62,840 nucleotides of DNA from Acidimicrobiia bacterium (GTDB lineage Bacteria; Actinomycetota; Acidimicrobiia; IMCC26256; JAGNEX01): contig JACJWE010000004.1 of the NCBI GenBank assembly GCA_020637365.1, forward strand, positions 1 through 62,840. The letters are read 5' to 3'. This document shows, in pieces, positions 46,703-57,222 of the stretch. The notes under the pieces are model-generated. The model was given only the letters and a program-made list of their open reading frames with translations. It did not search any database and was not told where the DNA came from. Each line of letters opens with the position of its first letter. Within the stretch, counting starts at the first letter, position 1. The position numbers were made by a program, and so were the translations under genes.

Positions 46703-47493
46703 ATGGACTCGATGGTGTTGGCGCAGACTTCTCAAAATGTGTCGTACTTCGCCGCGCGTTCTTCGCAGGCCTGTTCTCGTTCTTGAGCCCGTGCGTCCTG
46801 CCGCTCGTACCGGTATATCTCTCGGTCGTTTCCGGCGTCTCGGTTTCTGAACTCAAACAGGGCGGTCGCGGGTTCCGGCGCGAGGTCGTCCTCAACGCTG
46901 CACTGTTCGTGCTCGGATTTTCGGTCGTCTTCGTCATCATGGGGCTGGGAGCGGGTGCGTTTGGCGGCTTCTTCCGGGAAAACCAGTCGACCATCACGAA
47001 ATGGTCGGGACTCTTCGTCATGACCATGGCCGTGCTCATGGTCTACATGCAGTTCACGTCGTCGGCGGCCGTGCTGCAAGAACGTCGCTTCCACCCCCGA
47101 TTGGAACGTTTTGGGCCCTTCGCGACCCCGATCGCTGGTGCGGCGTTCGGGTTTGGATGGACGCCCTGTATCGGGCCCACGATGGGGGCCGTACTCTCGA
47201 TCGCCGCTGGCGGTGATTCGGTCGGCAGAGCGGGCATGTTGTTGTTGGTCTATTCGATGGGGTTGGCGGTGCCGTTCATGGCGACCGCCATAGCCTTCGG
47301 CCGGATCTCGCCGTTGCTCGACTGGTTCAAGCGGCACGCCAAGACCATCACCATCGTCTCGGCGATGATGTTGTTTGGATTCGGCTGGCTGCTCTGGACC
47401 AACAACGTCACCTGGCTGCAGTCAAAGACCTATGAACTCATCGAGTTTCTTCATCTGCGCGGCGTGATCGACTGGTTCGAATCCTTCGCGTAG
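46703..47493 (+). CDS. ccdA: Cytochrome c biogenesis protein CcdA (one frameshift)
   Basis: ATG 46703 has GGAG five bases upstream and reads MDSMVLAQTSQNVSYFAA, then the frame slips at GCCGCGCG (46751-46758). Adding one base continues directly into FFAGLFSFLSPCVLPLVPVY. An upstream ATG at 46666 lies in the downstream frame but lacks a ribosome site and gives an atypical N-terminus. The product, about 263 residues with six membrane helices, carries the two half-repeat motifs SPCVLPLVPVYLS and TPCIGPTMGAVLS with one Cys each. CcdA moves reducing equivalents from thioredoxin across the membrane to apocytochrome c or other envelope thiols. Confidence 0.88.
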
Positions 47494-47548
47494 GACGCAG
47501 TCTCAAACCGTTTTCCAGGGTCGGAGGCGACCTGAGGATCGGCTGGCG

Positions 47549-49216
47549 TCACGCGGTCGCAGTTTCAATTCGGTATTCGTAGCCCTGTTCAGCCAAGAAC
47601 CGCTGTCGGTTGCGGGCGAAGCGCACTTCGTCGGTGTCGTCGGCGACGATGGTGTAAAAGCTGGCTTGGCGCCCATCCATCTTCGGCCTGACGATGCGGC
47701 CCAAGCGCTGGGCTTCTTCTTGACGACTGCCGTACTGGCCAGAGATCTGGATGGCCACCGATACTTCGGGCAGATCGATCGAGAAGTTGCCGACCTTGGA
47801 CACGACCAGCACGTCGAGGGAGCCGTCTCGCAACGCTGCGAAATGTTTGTCTCGGGTCGCCTGACCGGTGCTGCCGGTGATGAGCGGGGCATCGAGATGT
47901 GCCGCGACGTCTTTGAGCTGTTCGACGAACTGGCCGATGACGAGGACCTGTTCGTCAGGGTGGCGAGCAATGACGTCGTCGATGACGGGTAGCTTCTCGG
48001 CGGCGGTCGCTGCGATGCGGTGCCGTTGGCGGGGTTCGGACCGGGCGTAGGTCGGCCGGGTCGCTGCGAGCGGTACGCGGATCTCGGTACATGTGGCCGG
48101 TGCGATCCAGCCTTGGTTTTCAAGGCTCGACCACGCCACGTCGAACCGTTTTGGTCCGATCAGGCTAAAGATGTCGCCCTCTCGCCCGTCCTCGCGCACC
48201 AGCGTGGCGGTCAGGCCCAGACGGCGGATCGCCTGAATACGGGCCGTTGCTCGAAACACCGGGGCTGGCAGCAGGTGGACCTCGTCATAGACGATGAGCC
48301 CCCAACCCTGGGCGTCGAACAACCCCAGGTTTGGATGCCTCACCTCCAGCTCCGCATCTGGTTCGGCATTGCGATCCGACCATGCCAATGAGTGATACGT
48401 GACGAAGGTGACGGGGCGGAGTTCTTTGCGCTCGCTCGACCATTCGCCAACGTCGTCGGTGGTGAGCGACGTCTTCGACAGAGCTTCGCGGATCCACTGG
48501 CGAACCGACGACACCGTCGTGCAGACGACCAAGGTGGACATTCCCGCACGGCATAGTGCTTCCAGCGCGACGACGGTCTTGCCAGCGCCGCAAGGTAATA
48601 CGACCACGCCGCTCCCGCCGTCATCGCCACCATCGCGCCACCACGCGTCGACCGCATCATGCTGGTAGGGGCGAAGGCTCACCGTCATTGAAGCGGCGTC
48701 CATAGCGGCCGCTTCGTCGAATCCCGCCTCGTCCGCGACCGGCCATCCGGCTTCCAGCGCGGCTTGTTTCAGCGCACCGCGGTCACCGTCTCGTACGTGA
48801 ATGGAGTGTCGATCGATTCGTGTGCCCAGCAGTTCGCGGATCGGCGGGGTCGCGGACAGTTCGTCCAACAAGGATTCGTCGTCGGACATGAGTCGGAGGT
48901 CGCCGTCGATCCGGTCCAGCCATACCCGGCCGTATCGACCCATGAGGTCGCGAATCTCGCCCAGAACCGTTTCAGCCACGTCGTACTTGGCGAAGTCGAC
49001 CAGTGCATCGCAGACCTCATCGGCGTCGAGACCCGCAACGGCGGCGTTCCACAAAGACAACGGGGTCATCCGATAGGTGTGGATGTGCTCGGGAGCTTTT
49101 TCGAGTTCAGCGAAACGGACGAGCAGGTCCCGCGCCGCGTCGGCGCGCGGCGCCGCGACTTCGACGAGCACGGTCATATCGCTCTGGACGATCAGCGGGT
49201 TGGAGAAATCAGGCAT
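47549..49216 (-). CDS. DNA repair helicase XPB
   Basis: 555 residues from ATG 49216; a TTG at 49234 would add six. The N-terminal Helicase_C_3-type region (NPLIVQSDMTVLVEV, APEHIHTYRMTPLSLWNA) is followed by RecA domain 1 with PCGAGKTVVALEAL (Walker A), IVYDEVHLL (DEVH box) and GLTATLVREDGREGD, the RED motif of XPB. RecA domain 2 has VLVIGQFVEQL and GRIVRPKMDG. Actinobacterial XPB is a 3'-5' helicase. It overlaps or nearly abuts the Helicase_C_3 gene upstream, the same order as in mycobacteria, so the two probably act together in repair. Confidence 0.95.
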   Translation of the reverse strand: MPDFSNPLIVQSDMTVLVEVAAPRADAARDLLVRFAELEKAPEHIHTYRMTPLSLWNAAVAGLDADEVCDALVDFAKYDVAETVLGEIRDLMGRYGRVWLDRIDGDLRLMSDDESLLDELSATPPIRELLGTRIDRHSIHVRDGDRGALKQAALEAGWPVADEAGFDEAAAMDAASMTVSLRPYQHDAVDAWWRDGGDDGGSGVVVLPCGAGKTVVALEALCRAGMSTLVVCTTVSSVRQWIREALSKTSLTTDDVGEWSSERKELRPVTFVTYHSLAWSDRNAEPDAELEVRHPNLGLFDAQGWGLIVYDEVHLLPAPVFRATARIQAIRRLGLTATLVREDGREGDIFSLIGPKRFDVAWSSLENQGWIAPATCTEIRVPLAATRPTYARSEPRQRHRIAATAAEKLPVIDDVIARHPDEQVLVIGQFVEQLKDVAAHLDAPLITGSTGQATRDKHFAALRDGSLDVLVVSKVGNFSIDLPEVSVAIQISGQYGSRQEEAQRLGRIVRPKMDGRQASFYTIVADDTDEVRFARNRQRFLAEQGYEYRIETATA

Positions 49217-49223
49217 CGGTGGG

Positions 49224-51367
49224 TTATCTACCAAGAGAATTGGTGATGGCGGGCACTAAGGCGAGGGGGAATACCGGGGCGAGTCGTTGATCGAAATTGG
49301 TCAATGCTTCCGCTTCGTTTTCGAGGAGCTGTGCTCGATCGCCGAACCTCGGGTTGTTATGTCGGTCGGCGATCACTCGCATCTCCTCGGCGCGGGCACG
49401 AAGCGCTGCGGCCTGGTCGGTCGCTCCGGTCGGTGCCGGTCGGTCACCGTCAGCGTCGACGATGACGGGCGTGAGACCTCGCCGGTCCAATGCTTTGCGG
49501 AGCTTTTGGGCATCCAACGTGGACACCGCAACCGTGTCCGCGACTGCGGTCAGCTGAGCCGACTTGATGGAGAGCGCCGTCATGAGGTCGGCTGGATCTT
49601 CACAGATCACCACGCTCGCCGCCGACCGGATAGCGACCCGATCGGCGCGCTTCGCGGCGTCGGCAATCAGATGGCGTACCGAGTCGGTGATGGGGACCGA
49701 ACTGACGCCAGCCAGAAAAGTGATGATTTCGTCCCCGGTTGTGCCTCGTTGGACAGCACCGGTAATGAGCTGCTCGTCGAGTCGCATCGTCAGCGCTCCC
49801 GCGTCGCATTCGACTACGCAGAGTTCGCGGAGTCGGCGTTCGACGTCGGCGTCTAAACCCGGCGGTGCCAGCACTGTGAAATCACCCTGGACGAACACTT
49901 CGGTCGGAGCGTCGGCAAACAGGGTGTCGAGGTCGTCGGGGCGCTCAAACGCCACGCGGGCCAGGCTGGTCAACGCGACCGGGCCGTCCGCAGGGACGAT
50001 GCCAAGCGCCCGGGCCTCACCGAGCGCATCGTCGACGGCCTTGCTGATGCCGATCGGGCTGTAGCGGTGTTCGACCCACTGGGCGAAAGCAGCCTCATCG
50101 GCGTACCCATCGGTGCCAGCGAGGTTCGCGAGCTCCCACACCACCAGGTGGCGGTTCGCTTCCAGTTGTTGGTTGACGTGGCTGGCTGGCCGGGACCAGT
50201 CCGACACCAGACGGAGCCAGCGTTGTAGCGGGGTGAGTCGACGCCATGCGTTCAGCATGTCTTCGTCGACGGTCCACACGCTTTGTACCTTGCGGTTTCG
50301 GCCTCGCCCGGTGGTGCCAACTACCTGATTGACCAGTAGCCCAATCGCGATCGCAGCCCGGGCCAACAAGTCCGCCGCCGGGGAGTGATCCCCAGTTCCT
50401 TGGCGAGGGCGTTCGTCGTGGTCTTGGCCAGGCGAGGTTCGTCGTTCTTGAGCGCTGTAGGCGGTGTTGCCTGCCAGATCGACAGAGCTCGGTCGAGGGC
50501 GCCGACGATCGGTGGGAGCCTCGCCGGTTCGACCGGTCGAGTCGTCACATCTGGCGTCGGAACAGACGGCCAGTCGATCACCAGGGCACGATCGAGCAGC
50601 GGCACGGCTTCGGCCCACAACCACACCTCGTCATCCCACTCCCCGATGCCGACGATGCCCAACGAGGTGAGTTCAAAGAGCGGTGCCAGCTCTTCAAGCG
50701 GGCGGGAATATCTGCTTGCGTAGCTCGAGGGAACGACGTTCCTGAGCTGGTAGGTCTGCAGTCCCAAAGCCTCGGCGTCGATCGTGTCGACACCGGCAAG
50801 GTCGACGATCTGGTCGAGGAGTTCGGCGGCCGCCGACGAAAGGTTGCTCCGCACCTCAGCGCGGGACACAGGGTCCGCAAAGCGGTTGCGCAGGGCCCGT
50901 ACACGTTCTGCTTTTCGTGAAGGGACCGTGAGGCCGTGGAGTCGGCACATCTGAGCGAGGGTGTCGGTGGTGATTGCGTGTGCGTCGGCGAGCGAGCGCA
51001 TCGGGTTGCCGATGTATTGGCCCGCCCACTGTGAGAGCTGTACGGTCCCGTCGGCAGAGGTCTCAATCAAGCCAGCGTCGGACAGGCGTCGCCGCGTTTC
51101 GTCGACGTCGTGGGTGGCCGCGGCACTGGTTTGGAACGCGAAGGTCTCTCCGTCGAGCCCGCCATCGAACGCCGAGATGATCGTCATCAGAGTGATCGCA
51201 GTCGCTCCGGCCGAGTTGATCGTCAGAGCGAGCCCTTGTGACGTGTGGCCCATGGCGTCGAACGCCGTCTGTGGCGATTTCGGTTTCCCGTGGCCGCCGT
51301 ACGGCCCAAGGCCGAGAGCCGCCGCAGCTACCAGCGGAGCGGCGGCGATTCGATCATCCCTCTCCAT
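49224..51367 (-). CDS. Helicase-associated (Helicase_C_3) protein, XPB partner (one frameshift)
   Basis: Two frames join at about 50375, where CCCC stands for an expected CCCCC: KELGIT-P continues as AADLLARAAIAIGLLVNQVVG. About 715 residues. The C-terminal half contains EVFVQGDFTVLAPPGLDADVERRLREL and DAGALTMRLDEQLI (each in separate strands), the Helicase_C_3 signature shared with the XPB N-terminus. The N-terminal half is helical, with winged-helix-like segments. The start is uncertain: ATG 51367 is used, but TTG 51445 also lies in frame. The gene sits directly before XPB on the same strand and is likely a regulatory or DNA-binding partner. Confidence 0.8.
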
Positions 51368-51437
51368 CGGAGACACGGTAGTTCTTCGTCGACTTGCTCC
51401 GATCAATCCAGGAGGGCGCCACCACAGCGGCCCGGAC

Positions 51438-53382
51438 TCAGCCAACCCAGGCCAGGAATCGGTCGCGGGGCCAGGTGTTGACGACCAATTCTTTGGGTGC
51501 CCAGCCGCGTTGGCTGGTTTCGACGCCGTAGGACATGCGTACGAGGTCAGAGACGTGATGACTGTCGGTGTCGATCACGAGTTTCACGCCCCGGTCGACG
51601 GCGCGCCGCACGACGGCCGATTCAGCATCCAGCCGGTCGAGAGCGCCGTTGATCTCCAACGCAACGTCGAAGGTGTAGAGCGCCTCCAAAACGATGTCGA
51701 TATCCAGTTCGATCCCTGGACGCCGGCCGATGTACCGGCCCGTAAGGTGGCCGATCGCATTCACGGTTGGGTCCGCTATTGCTGCGACCAGACGTTCGGT
51801 CTGGTCGCGCTGGCTGAGGTCGAAGTGGGAGTGCACCGATGCCACCGAGTAGTCGAACAGAGCGCGGAAGTCAGCGTCATAGTCGAGCCCGCCGGTTGGG
51901 CCGATGTTCAACTCGCATCCGTACAACAGCGTCATGTGCGGGTACTGGGGCTGTAGCGCCCGGATGGCGTCGCAGTGGGCGAGCATCTCCTCGCGGTTTG
52001 AACCGTTGATAGCTAGGTCTTCGCCGTGGTCGGTGATGGCGAGGTATTCGTATCCCCGCACGGCGGCGACCTCGACCATCTCGGCCAGTGTTGAGCGCCC
52101 GTCACCGGACCGGTCGGTGTGATAGTGCAGGTCACCTCTGATGTCCTCCAGGCTGACCAGGTTGGGTAGCGCACCCCGAGCAGCAGCTTCGACCTCGCCG
52201 CTACCCTCCCTCAGCGTCGGGGGAACGAACTCCAGATCGAGCGCTGCGTAGATATCGGCCTCGGTCCGAGACGCCACGGGTGCACCGAACGCCTCTCGTC
52301 CACGGGTGCTGTGGCCCGGGTCAGGTTGGCCGGGTTCAGGTTGGCCGGGTTTACTGGATTGCTCGACTGCGTCTGAACCATCTGCCGAGGTGCGCCGCAC
52401 TTCGCCGCTGGGGTTGTTTGGGTCGAGCTGGTTATCTGAGTCGTCAGCATTACCGCTTCGGTCCTGGTCTTCGGGTCCGCCAGGAGAGTCCCCGTCGCCG
52501 GTCGTGAACAGGCCGTATTCGTTCAGCAGAAGGCCGCGGTCGATGGCTCGTTGCCGCAAGGCGATGTTGTGAGCCTTCGAGCCGGTGAAGTACAAGGTGG
52601 CCGCACCGAAGGCCTCGGGAGCGACCACCCGCACGTCGACTTGCAAGCCGGTCGTCGTCAGGAACGATGTCTTCGTCGGCCCGCTGACCACGATGTCGGC
52701 GACCGCTCGATGGGCTCGAACCGCGGCCATCGCCAACTCGGGGTGGGTCGAAGCCACTGTGATGTCAATGTCGCCGACCGTCTCGACGAAGCGTCGAAGG
52801 CTGCCGCACCAGACCGCGTCCTCGACGCCGTCCACCGTCCGCAGCGAGTCGACCAACCCTTGAGCGATCGGGAGAGCTTGGCGATGGGGGTGCGGCGATC
52901 TTTGCTGGCCAAGCCGAGTCGTTCGATGGCTTTCGCCATCTTGGCTTCACTGGCTGCGCCCATACCGGGCAGTGTCTGGAGTTGCTCGGCGTCGATGGCA
53001 GCTTTCAGCTGCGCGACGTTCTCAACTCCCAGCCGCTGCCGGATCAGCCTGAGCGTTTTCGGACCCATTCCGGGATGCGGCTGAGTTCGACGACCGACGG
53101 CGGGAACTCGGCGCGAAGGCCGTCGAGTTTTGCGACGGAGCCTGTGTCGACAAACTCGCGAATCTTGGCAGCCGTGGACTTGCCAACTCCCCTGATGGCG
53201 GTCAGTTCGGACGCCGACAGTTGCGTCGGATCACGGCCGTCGCCCTCCAAGCCGTGGCGGGCAGATTCATAGGCTCTCACCCGAAACGACTGCGGGCTGC
53301 CCTCGGCCAGTGTCGTCAGTCGCGCCAATTCGTCGAGCATTTCGAGAACGTCTTGCCGACCGATACCTAGCGGACCACACAT
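51438..53382 (-). CDS. polX: DNA polymerase/3'-5' exonuclease PolX with PHP domain (two frameshifts)
   Basis: ATG 53382 follows GGGAGGTGCCAG, a strong ribosome site. The N-terminal HhH region (AIRGVGKSTAAKIREF) breaks near 53070 (GG for GGG) and continues as PGMGPKTLRLIRQRLGV and LPGMGAASEAKMAKAI. A second break near 52885 leads to the polymerase segment CGSLRRFVETVGDIDITVA with its metal-binding Asp-Ile-Asp. A low-complexity Pro/Asp/Ser insert of about 70 residues (near 52300-52500) follows, then the PHP phosphoesterase domain (RGDLHYHTDRSGDG, LAITDHGEDLAI). Total about 648 residues. PolX enzymes fill gaps in base-excision repair and trim 3' ends. Confidence 0.87.
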
Positions 53383-53471
53383 CTGGCACCTCCCGCACCA
53401 TGCCGCACGCTTCTGTTGACCCGATGCGGAGGACAAGCTCGGTTCGCGCAACCGATGGTCGGTACAACGAT

Positions 53472-53486
53472 AACGGGCTGCCCGTT
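53472..53486 (-). terminator. Stem-loop directly after the LURP-one-like gene
   Basis: AACGGG (53472-53477) and CCCGTT (53481-53486) flank CTG, two bases beyond the stop at 53488 of the minus-strand gene and followed on that strand by a short T-rich stretch. It would separate that gene from polX. Confidence 0.5.
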
Positions 53487-53487
53487 G

Positions 53488-54078
53488 CTATCGGCACTGG
53501 AAGACGTCAAGTGCCACCGCCATCGACGCGGCGACTCGGTGGTCCAGATTTCGATCGATTGCTTCGACTAGATAGACATCTCGCATTGAACGCGCACGGG
53601 TGACGCTCAGCACCGGATCGCCCGTTTCGGTGTTAACGAAATCGAAGTGGTAGGCGAGCGGCGTATCCAAGAAGCGTCGGGCGAGCGCAACGCCCAAACT
53701 GCGTTCTTTGCCCACGGCCTGGGTGGCTCCGTAGCGCAGATGCCACGTCGTGCGGGCCAAGCTCGTCACCCAGTCACGCTGAAACCACCCCATCTGGGCG
53801 CCGCGGGAGTCGAGGATGTCGGTGCGGCTCCCATCCCAGGCCTTGCGGGACTTCATCGAGAAGAGCTTGTCCGACATCGATTCGTCCCGAAAGAAGTTGA
53901 CCTCTTCCTTGATTCTCAGACGCTTCTGGCTCGCGAACGCCATCAACTCCTCAGTGCCGTCGTCGTTGGTTGCCAGGATCTGAAAGCGGTTGACCATCAG
54001 GGTGAGCTGTTGTTTCACTGAGAAACGCGAAACGTGGACGGTTCGTTCAGTCGACTGCTCCGGCTCGGCGATGCTCAT
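53488..54078 (-). CDS. LURP-one / phospholipid scramblase-like protein
   Basis: 196 residues from ATG 54078. The strands VSRFSVKQQLTLMVNRFQIL, RLRIKEEVNFFRDES and DILDSRGAQMGWFQRDWV, then YHFDFVNTETGDPVLSVTRAR, fit the 12-stranded tubby-like barrel of LURP-one-related and scramblase proteins. Bacterial members are small and of unknown role, possibly lipid binding. There is no signal peptide. The assignment rests on overall pattern only. Confidence 0.65.
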   Translation of the reverse strand: MSIAEPEQSTERTVHVSRFSVKQQLTLMVNRFQILATNDDGTEELMAFASQKRLRIKEEVNFFRDESMSDKLFSMKSRKAWDGSRTDILDSRGAQMGWFQRDWVTSLARTTWHLRYGATQAVGKERSLGVALARRFLDTPLAYHFDFVNTETGDPVLSVTRARSMRDVYLVEAIDRNLDHRVAASMAVALDVFQCR

Positions 54079-54182
54079 TGTGGGGCGCTCTTTGCTTCGG
54101 CGAATAGGATTAAAAGGTTATGAGAATGTACTAAACGGATCGCGGGGGTTCTGAGATCGGGAGCGGTCTCTCACCTGAGACC

Positions 54183-54281
54183 GATGAGTTTGCTTGCATT
54201 TCTCGCCAACTGCGCCATCTCGTGATCGTCGGGCCGGTCTACCAGTGGACGCCGCGCATGATGTAGTCGAAGGCGACGGCT
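54183..54281. repeat. 99-bp direct repeat, left copy (remnant of fic 3' end plus reductase 3' end)
   Basis: This segment matches 55104-55202 at 89 of 99 bases without gaps. It contains the last 15 codons of the Fic-like gene (MSLLAFLANCAIS, stop) followed, on the other strand, by the last codons of the reductase gene (YIMRGVHW, stop). The left copy is not attached to either gene body, so it is a remnant. A 7-bp hairpin CGGTCTC/GAGACCG (54164-54183) marks its left edge. The 324-bp stretch 54079-54402 holds nothing else recognisable. Confidence 0.9.
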
Positions 54282-54402
54282 GACCGGGCTGGTCGTGTGT
54301 GACCGGTCGCTTGGGCGCTGTCGCCTTCTACAATCGCTCGGCAATAAGCGTTTCGGTGCAACGCTTCCGTCGCCGTGTTGTCCTCTGGACCGGAGTGGTT
54401 TT

Positions 54403-55146
54403 GTGAACTCGTCGGACATTCTCGGATTCAGTTGGAGCGAATTGCCGGCCGTCGGATCTCGGACGAGTCCCGATCGCGTGCTGTTCCGTTTCACCCGAGC
54501 GCTCCCCGAGGTTGTTTGGGATGCCGCGGTCCTGGAGGGAAACACTTTTACCTTTCCGGAGGTACAAACCCTGCTCGACGGGATCACCGTCGGCGGTCAC
54601 CGGTTGTCAGAACAAGATCAGGTGCTCCGGTTGGCCGATGCTGCCAACCTGCTTCGCTCCTTCATCTCGTCCGACACCTTCACGCTGTCGAAGCCTACGT
54701 CTGACGCACTCCATGAGGCCGTGGCTACGAACGAAGCTCTCGAAGCTGGCCACTTTCGTGGGGAAGGCGATGCGGGAGGGCCGGATTCGTCAGTGACCGT
54801 CAGGCTGGGCGAGGCCGGGACTTATGTTGCTCCGCCGGCCGGCGTCGGCGGCTCCAATCTGACAAACATCTTCAAAGCCGGTGTTGACCGGATCGGCCTG
54901 GTGGCCGAGCCGTATCACCAGGCCCTTGTCTATTTCGCCTTCGCGGCGCTCCAACAGTTCTACTTCGATGGCAACAAGCGGACTGCCCGACTGATGTGCT
55001 GTGGTCATCTCATGGCGCACGGGTACGAAGCAATATCCGTGCCAGCGGCCAGGAAGCTTGAGTTCAATCACACCATGGTCGACTTCTACGTCACCCGAAA
55101 CGCGACGAGTTTGCTTGCCTTTCTCGCCAGCTGCGCTATCTCGTGA
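54403..55146 (+). CDS. Fic-domain protein with non-canonical active site
   Basis: GTG 54403 follows GGAG at eight bases; 247 residues. The core QFYFDGNKRTARLMCCGHLM matches the Fic motif HxFxxGNxRxxR, but the catalytic His is Gln185 and the following Phe is Tyr187. Near the N-terminus AAVLEGNTFTFPEVQTLL resembles the auto-inhibitory (S/T)xxxE(G/N) helix with Glu45 retained and Ser/Thr replaced by Ala41. Fic proteins usually transfer AMP to target proteins. With His lost, this one may be inactive, bind nucleotide, or use another residue. The gene is flanked by a 99-bp direct repeat and is convergent with the reductase gene. Confidence 0.85.
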   Translation: MNSSDILGFSWSELPAVGSRTSPDRVLFRFTRALPEVVWDAAVLEGNTFTFPEVQTLLDGITVGGHRLSEQDQVLRLADAANLLRSFISSDTFTLSKPTSDALHEAVATNEALEAGHFRGEGDAGGPDSSVTVRLGEAGTYVAPPAGVGGSNLTNIFKAGVDRIGLVAEPYHQALVYFAFAALQQFYFDGNKRTARLMCCGHLMAHGYEAISVPAARKLEFNHTMVDFYVTRNATSLLAFLASCAIS

Positions 55147-55202
55147 TCGCTAGGGCGGTTTACCAGTGGACGCCGCGCATGATGTAGGCGAAGGCGACGG
55201 CT
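55104..55202. repeat. 99-bp direct repeat, right copy
   Basis: This is the copy attached to intact genes: it spans the 3' end of the Fic-like gene, the 13-base gap and the 3' end of the reductase gene. It shares 89 of 99 bases with 54183-54281. Spacing between copies is 822 bases. Confidence 0.9.
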
Positions 55203-57158
55203 TCGTCGCTGGGTTTGGTGTCGGTGGCGGTGTCTTCGCCTTTGGCTGCGGCTGAATCGGGGAACAGCTTGTAAGCGGTGTTCATCACCGAGTCGACCAA
55301 CTTGGGGCTGATCGCGTAGAGGATCTGACCGGTGTTACCCAGGCGTGTGGCGACCCGCTTCGGGCGCTCGATCATGGCTCGGGTGATCATCTCGGCCGCT
55401 TCGGAGGGTGAGATAGTCGGGAACGCGTCATAGATCTTGGTGGGCGCAATCATCGGCGTGCGTACAAGCGGCATGTGGACGGTCGTGATGTTGACCTTGT
55501 CGTCGACGATCTCACTGGCGATGCAGCGGCTGAACGCGTCGAGCGCGGATTTGGATGCCACATAGGCGCTGAACCGAGGTGTATTGGTCTGCACACCGAT
55601 CGAGGAGACGTTGATGATGTGGCCGGTGTTGCCTTTCTCGCGCATGACCGGCAGCACTTTGAGGATCAGCCGAACGGCCCCGAAATAGTTCAGCGTCATG
55701 GTGCGCTCAAAGTCGTGGAACCGGTCATAGCTGAGCGCGACCGATCGGCGGATCGACCGTCCAGCGTTGTTGACCAGCACGTCGACGCTGCCGAACTGGG
55801 CCAACGCTTCGTCGGCCATTCGGTCGATGTCGTCCATATCGGTTAGGTCACATGGCAGCGAGAAGGCCGTGCCGCCGCCCGGATGATCTCATCGGCCAGC
55901 TCGTCGAGCTTCGACTTGGTCCGGGCGACAAGCAACACAGTGCCGCCAGCCTTACCGACCTCGAGAGCGCGACCTCTCGCCCGATACCCGATGACGCGCC
56001 AGTGATCATCACGGTTTTGCCGCCAACCGCTCCGGCCAGCGAACGGTCTTTGAACAAGTCGGGATCGAGGTGGCGTTCCCAGTAGTCCCACAGTCGCCAG
56101 GCGTAGTCCGCCAACGGTGGCACTTCGATGCCTGTGCCTGCCAACGCCCGTTGCGTGTCACGGCTGTCGAACGTCGTTGGATAGTCGATGTACGTCAGGA
56201 CTTCGTCGGGGATGCCCAGGCTCGACAGCGTGTTCTCGCGCATGTGTCGCACGGGCGGCAGCATCTGGATGGCCTTCTTGACACTGCCCGGCACGAAGCC
56301 AGCCATCGCCGGATCGATCCGCATCGAGAACTTCGGCGCGTGCGCGGCGTCGGCGAAGATATTCATGACCTTCCCGACGCTCTGCGCATTCGGATCGGTC
56401 AGGTGAAAAGCCTGTCCGTCGAGACCATCCTGACTAGCGAGTTCGTCCATGGCCGCGGCTACGAAGTCGACCGGCACCAGGTTGATGGGTCGTCCCTCGA
56501 CACCGACGATCGGCACCCACTTGGGGAGCCGGTCACGGATCTTCTGGATCAGTTTGAAGAAGTAGTAGGGGCCGTCGATCTTGTCCATCTCGCCGGTCTT
56601 GGAGCTGCCGACGACGATGCCCGGCCGGTAGACGCGCCACGGGATGGTGCAGTCGTTGCGCACGATCGCTTCGCTCTCGTGTTTGGTCCGGAAGTAGGGG
56701 TTGTTGTCGAGTCGCTCGGCTTCATCGAACATGTCCTCCCGCCACAGACCTTTGTAGAGCCCGGCGACGGCGATGCTGGACGCCAGGTTGAAGCGCTCCG
56801 CTTCGATCGCTTCGGCCAGGCGGACCGCACGCCGAGTGCCCTCGACGTTGGTCTCGAACTGTTCAGATGCGCCAGCGGTGACGTCGTAGATGGCTGCGAG
56901 GTGGAAGAAATTGCCGATCTGATCCCGCAATTCTTGGCGCACTTCGTCGCTGACGCCCAGGTATGGCTGGGTGAGGTCGCCGATGACGGGGATGACCTGC
57001 CCGTCGAGACCCCACTCTTCGATGCGTTCACCCAGGCGGTCGAGTGAGCCCTCTCTCACCAGCGCGTAGATGGTGTCGGAACGTCGGGCGAGCAGCGGCA
57101 CGAGGTACCGGCCGATGAATCCGGTAGCGCCGGTAACGAATGCTGGTTTGGTGGCCAT
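55160..57158 (-). CDS. Two-domain NAD-dependent epimerase / SDR fusion, AcrA1-like acyl reductase (two frameshifts)
   Basis: From ATG 57158 an extended SDR domain opens with KPAFVTGATGFIGRYLVPLL and contains PYFRTKHESE and WRVYRPGIVVG. A linker YAWRLWDYWERHLDPDLF leads to a second SDR domain starting GKTVMITGASSGIGREVA. The frame breaks near 55975 and again near 55868, each consistent with one missing base, and continues into VDVLVNNAGRS, INVSSIGVQ and the catalytic YVASK. About 666 residues. This layout matches mycobacterial AcrA1-type multidomain reductases that reduce fatty acyl-CoA to aldehyde or alcohol. The substrate is inferred from family. Confidence 0.85.
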
Positions 57159-57222
57159 GTGGCGATGTGCTCCTAGCTGACGAGGGAGGTTTGTAGCGGT
57201 CGAGCGGGGCGGTTGGTGATGC

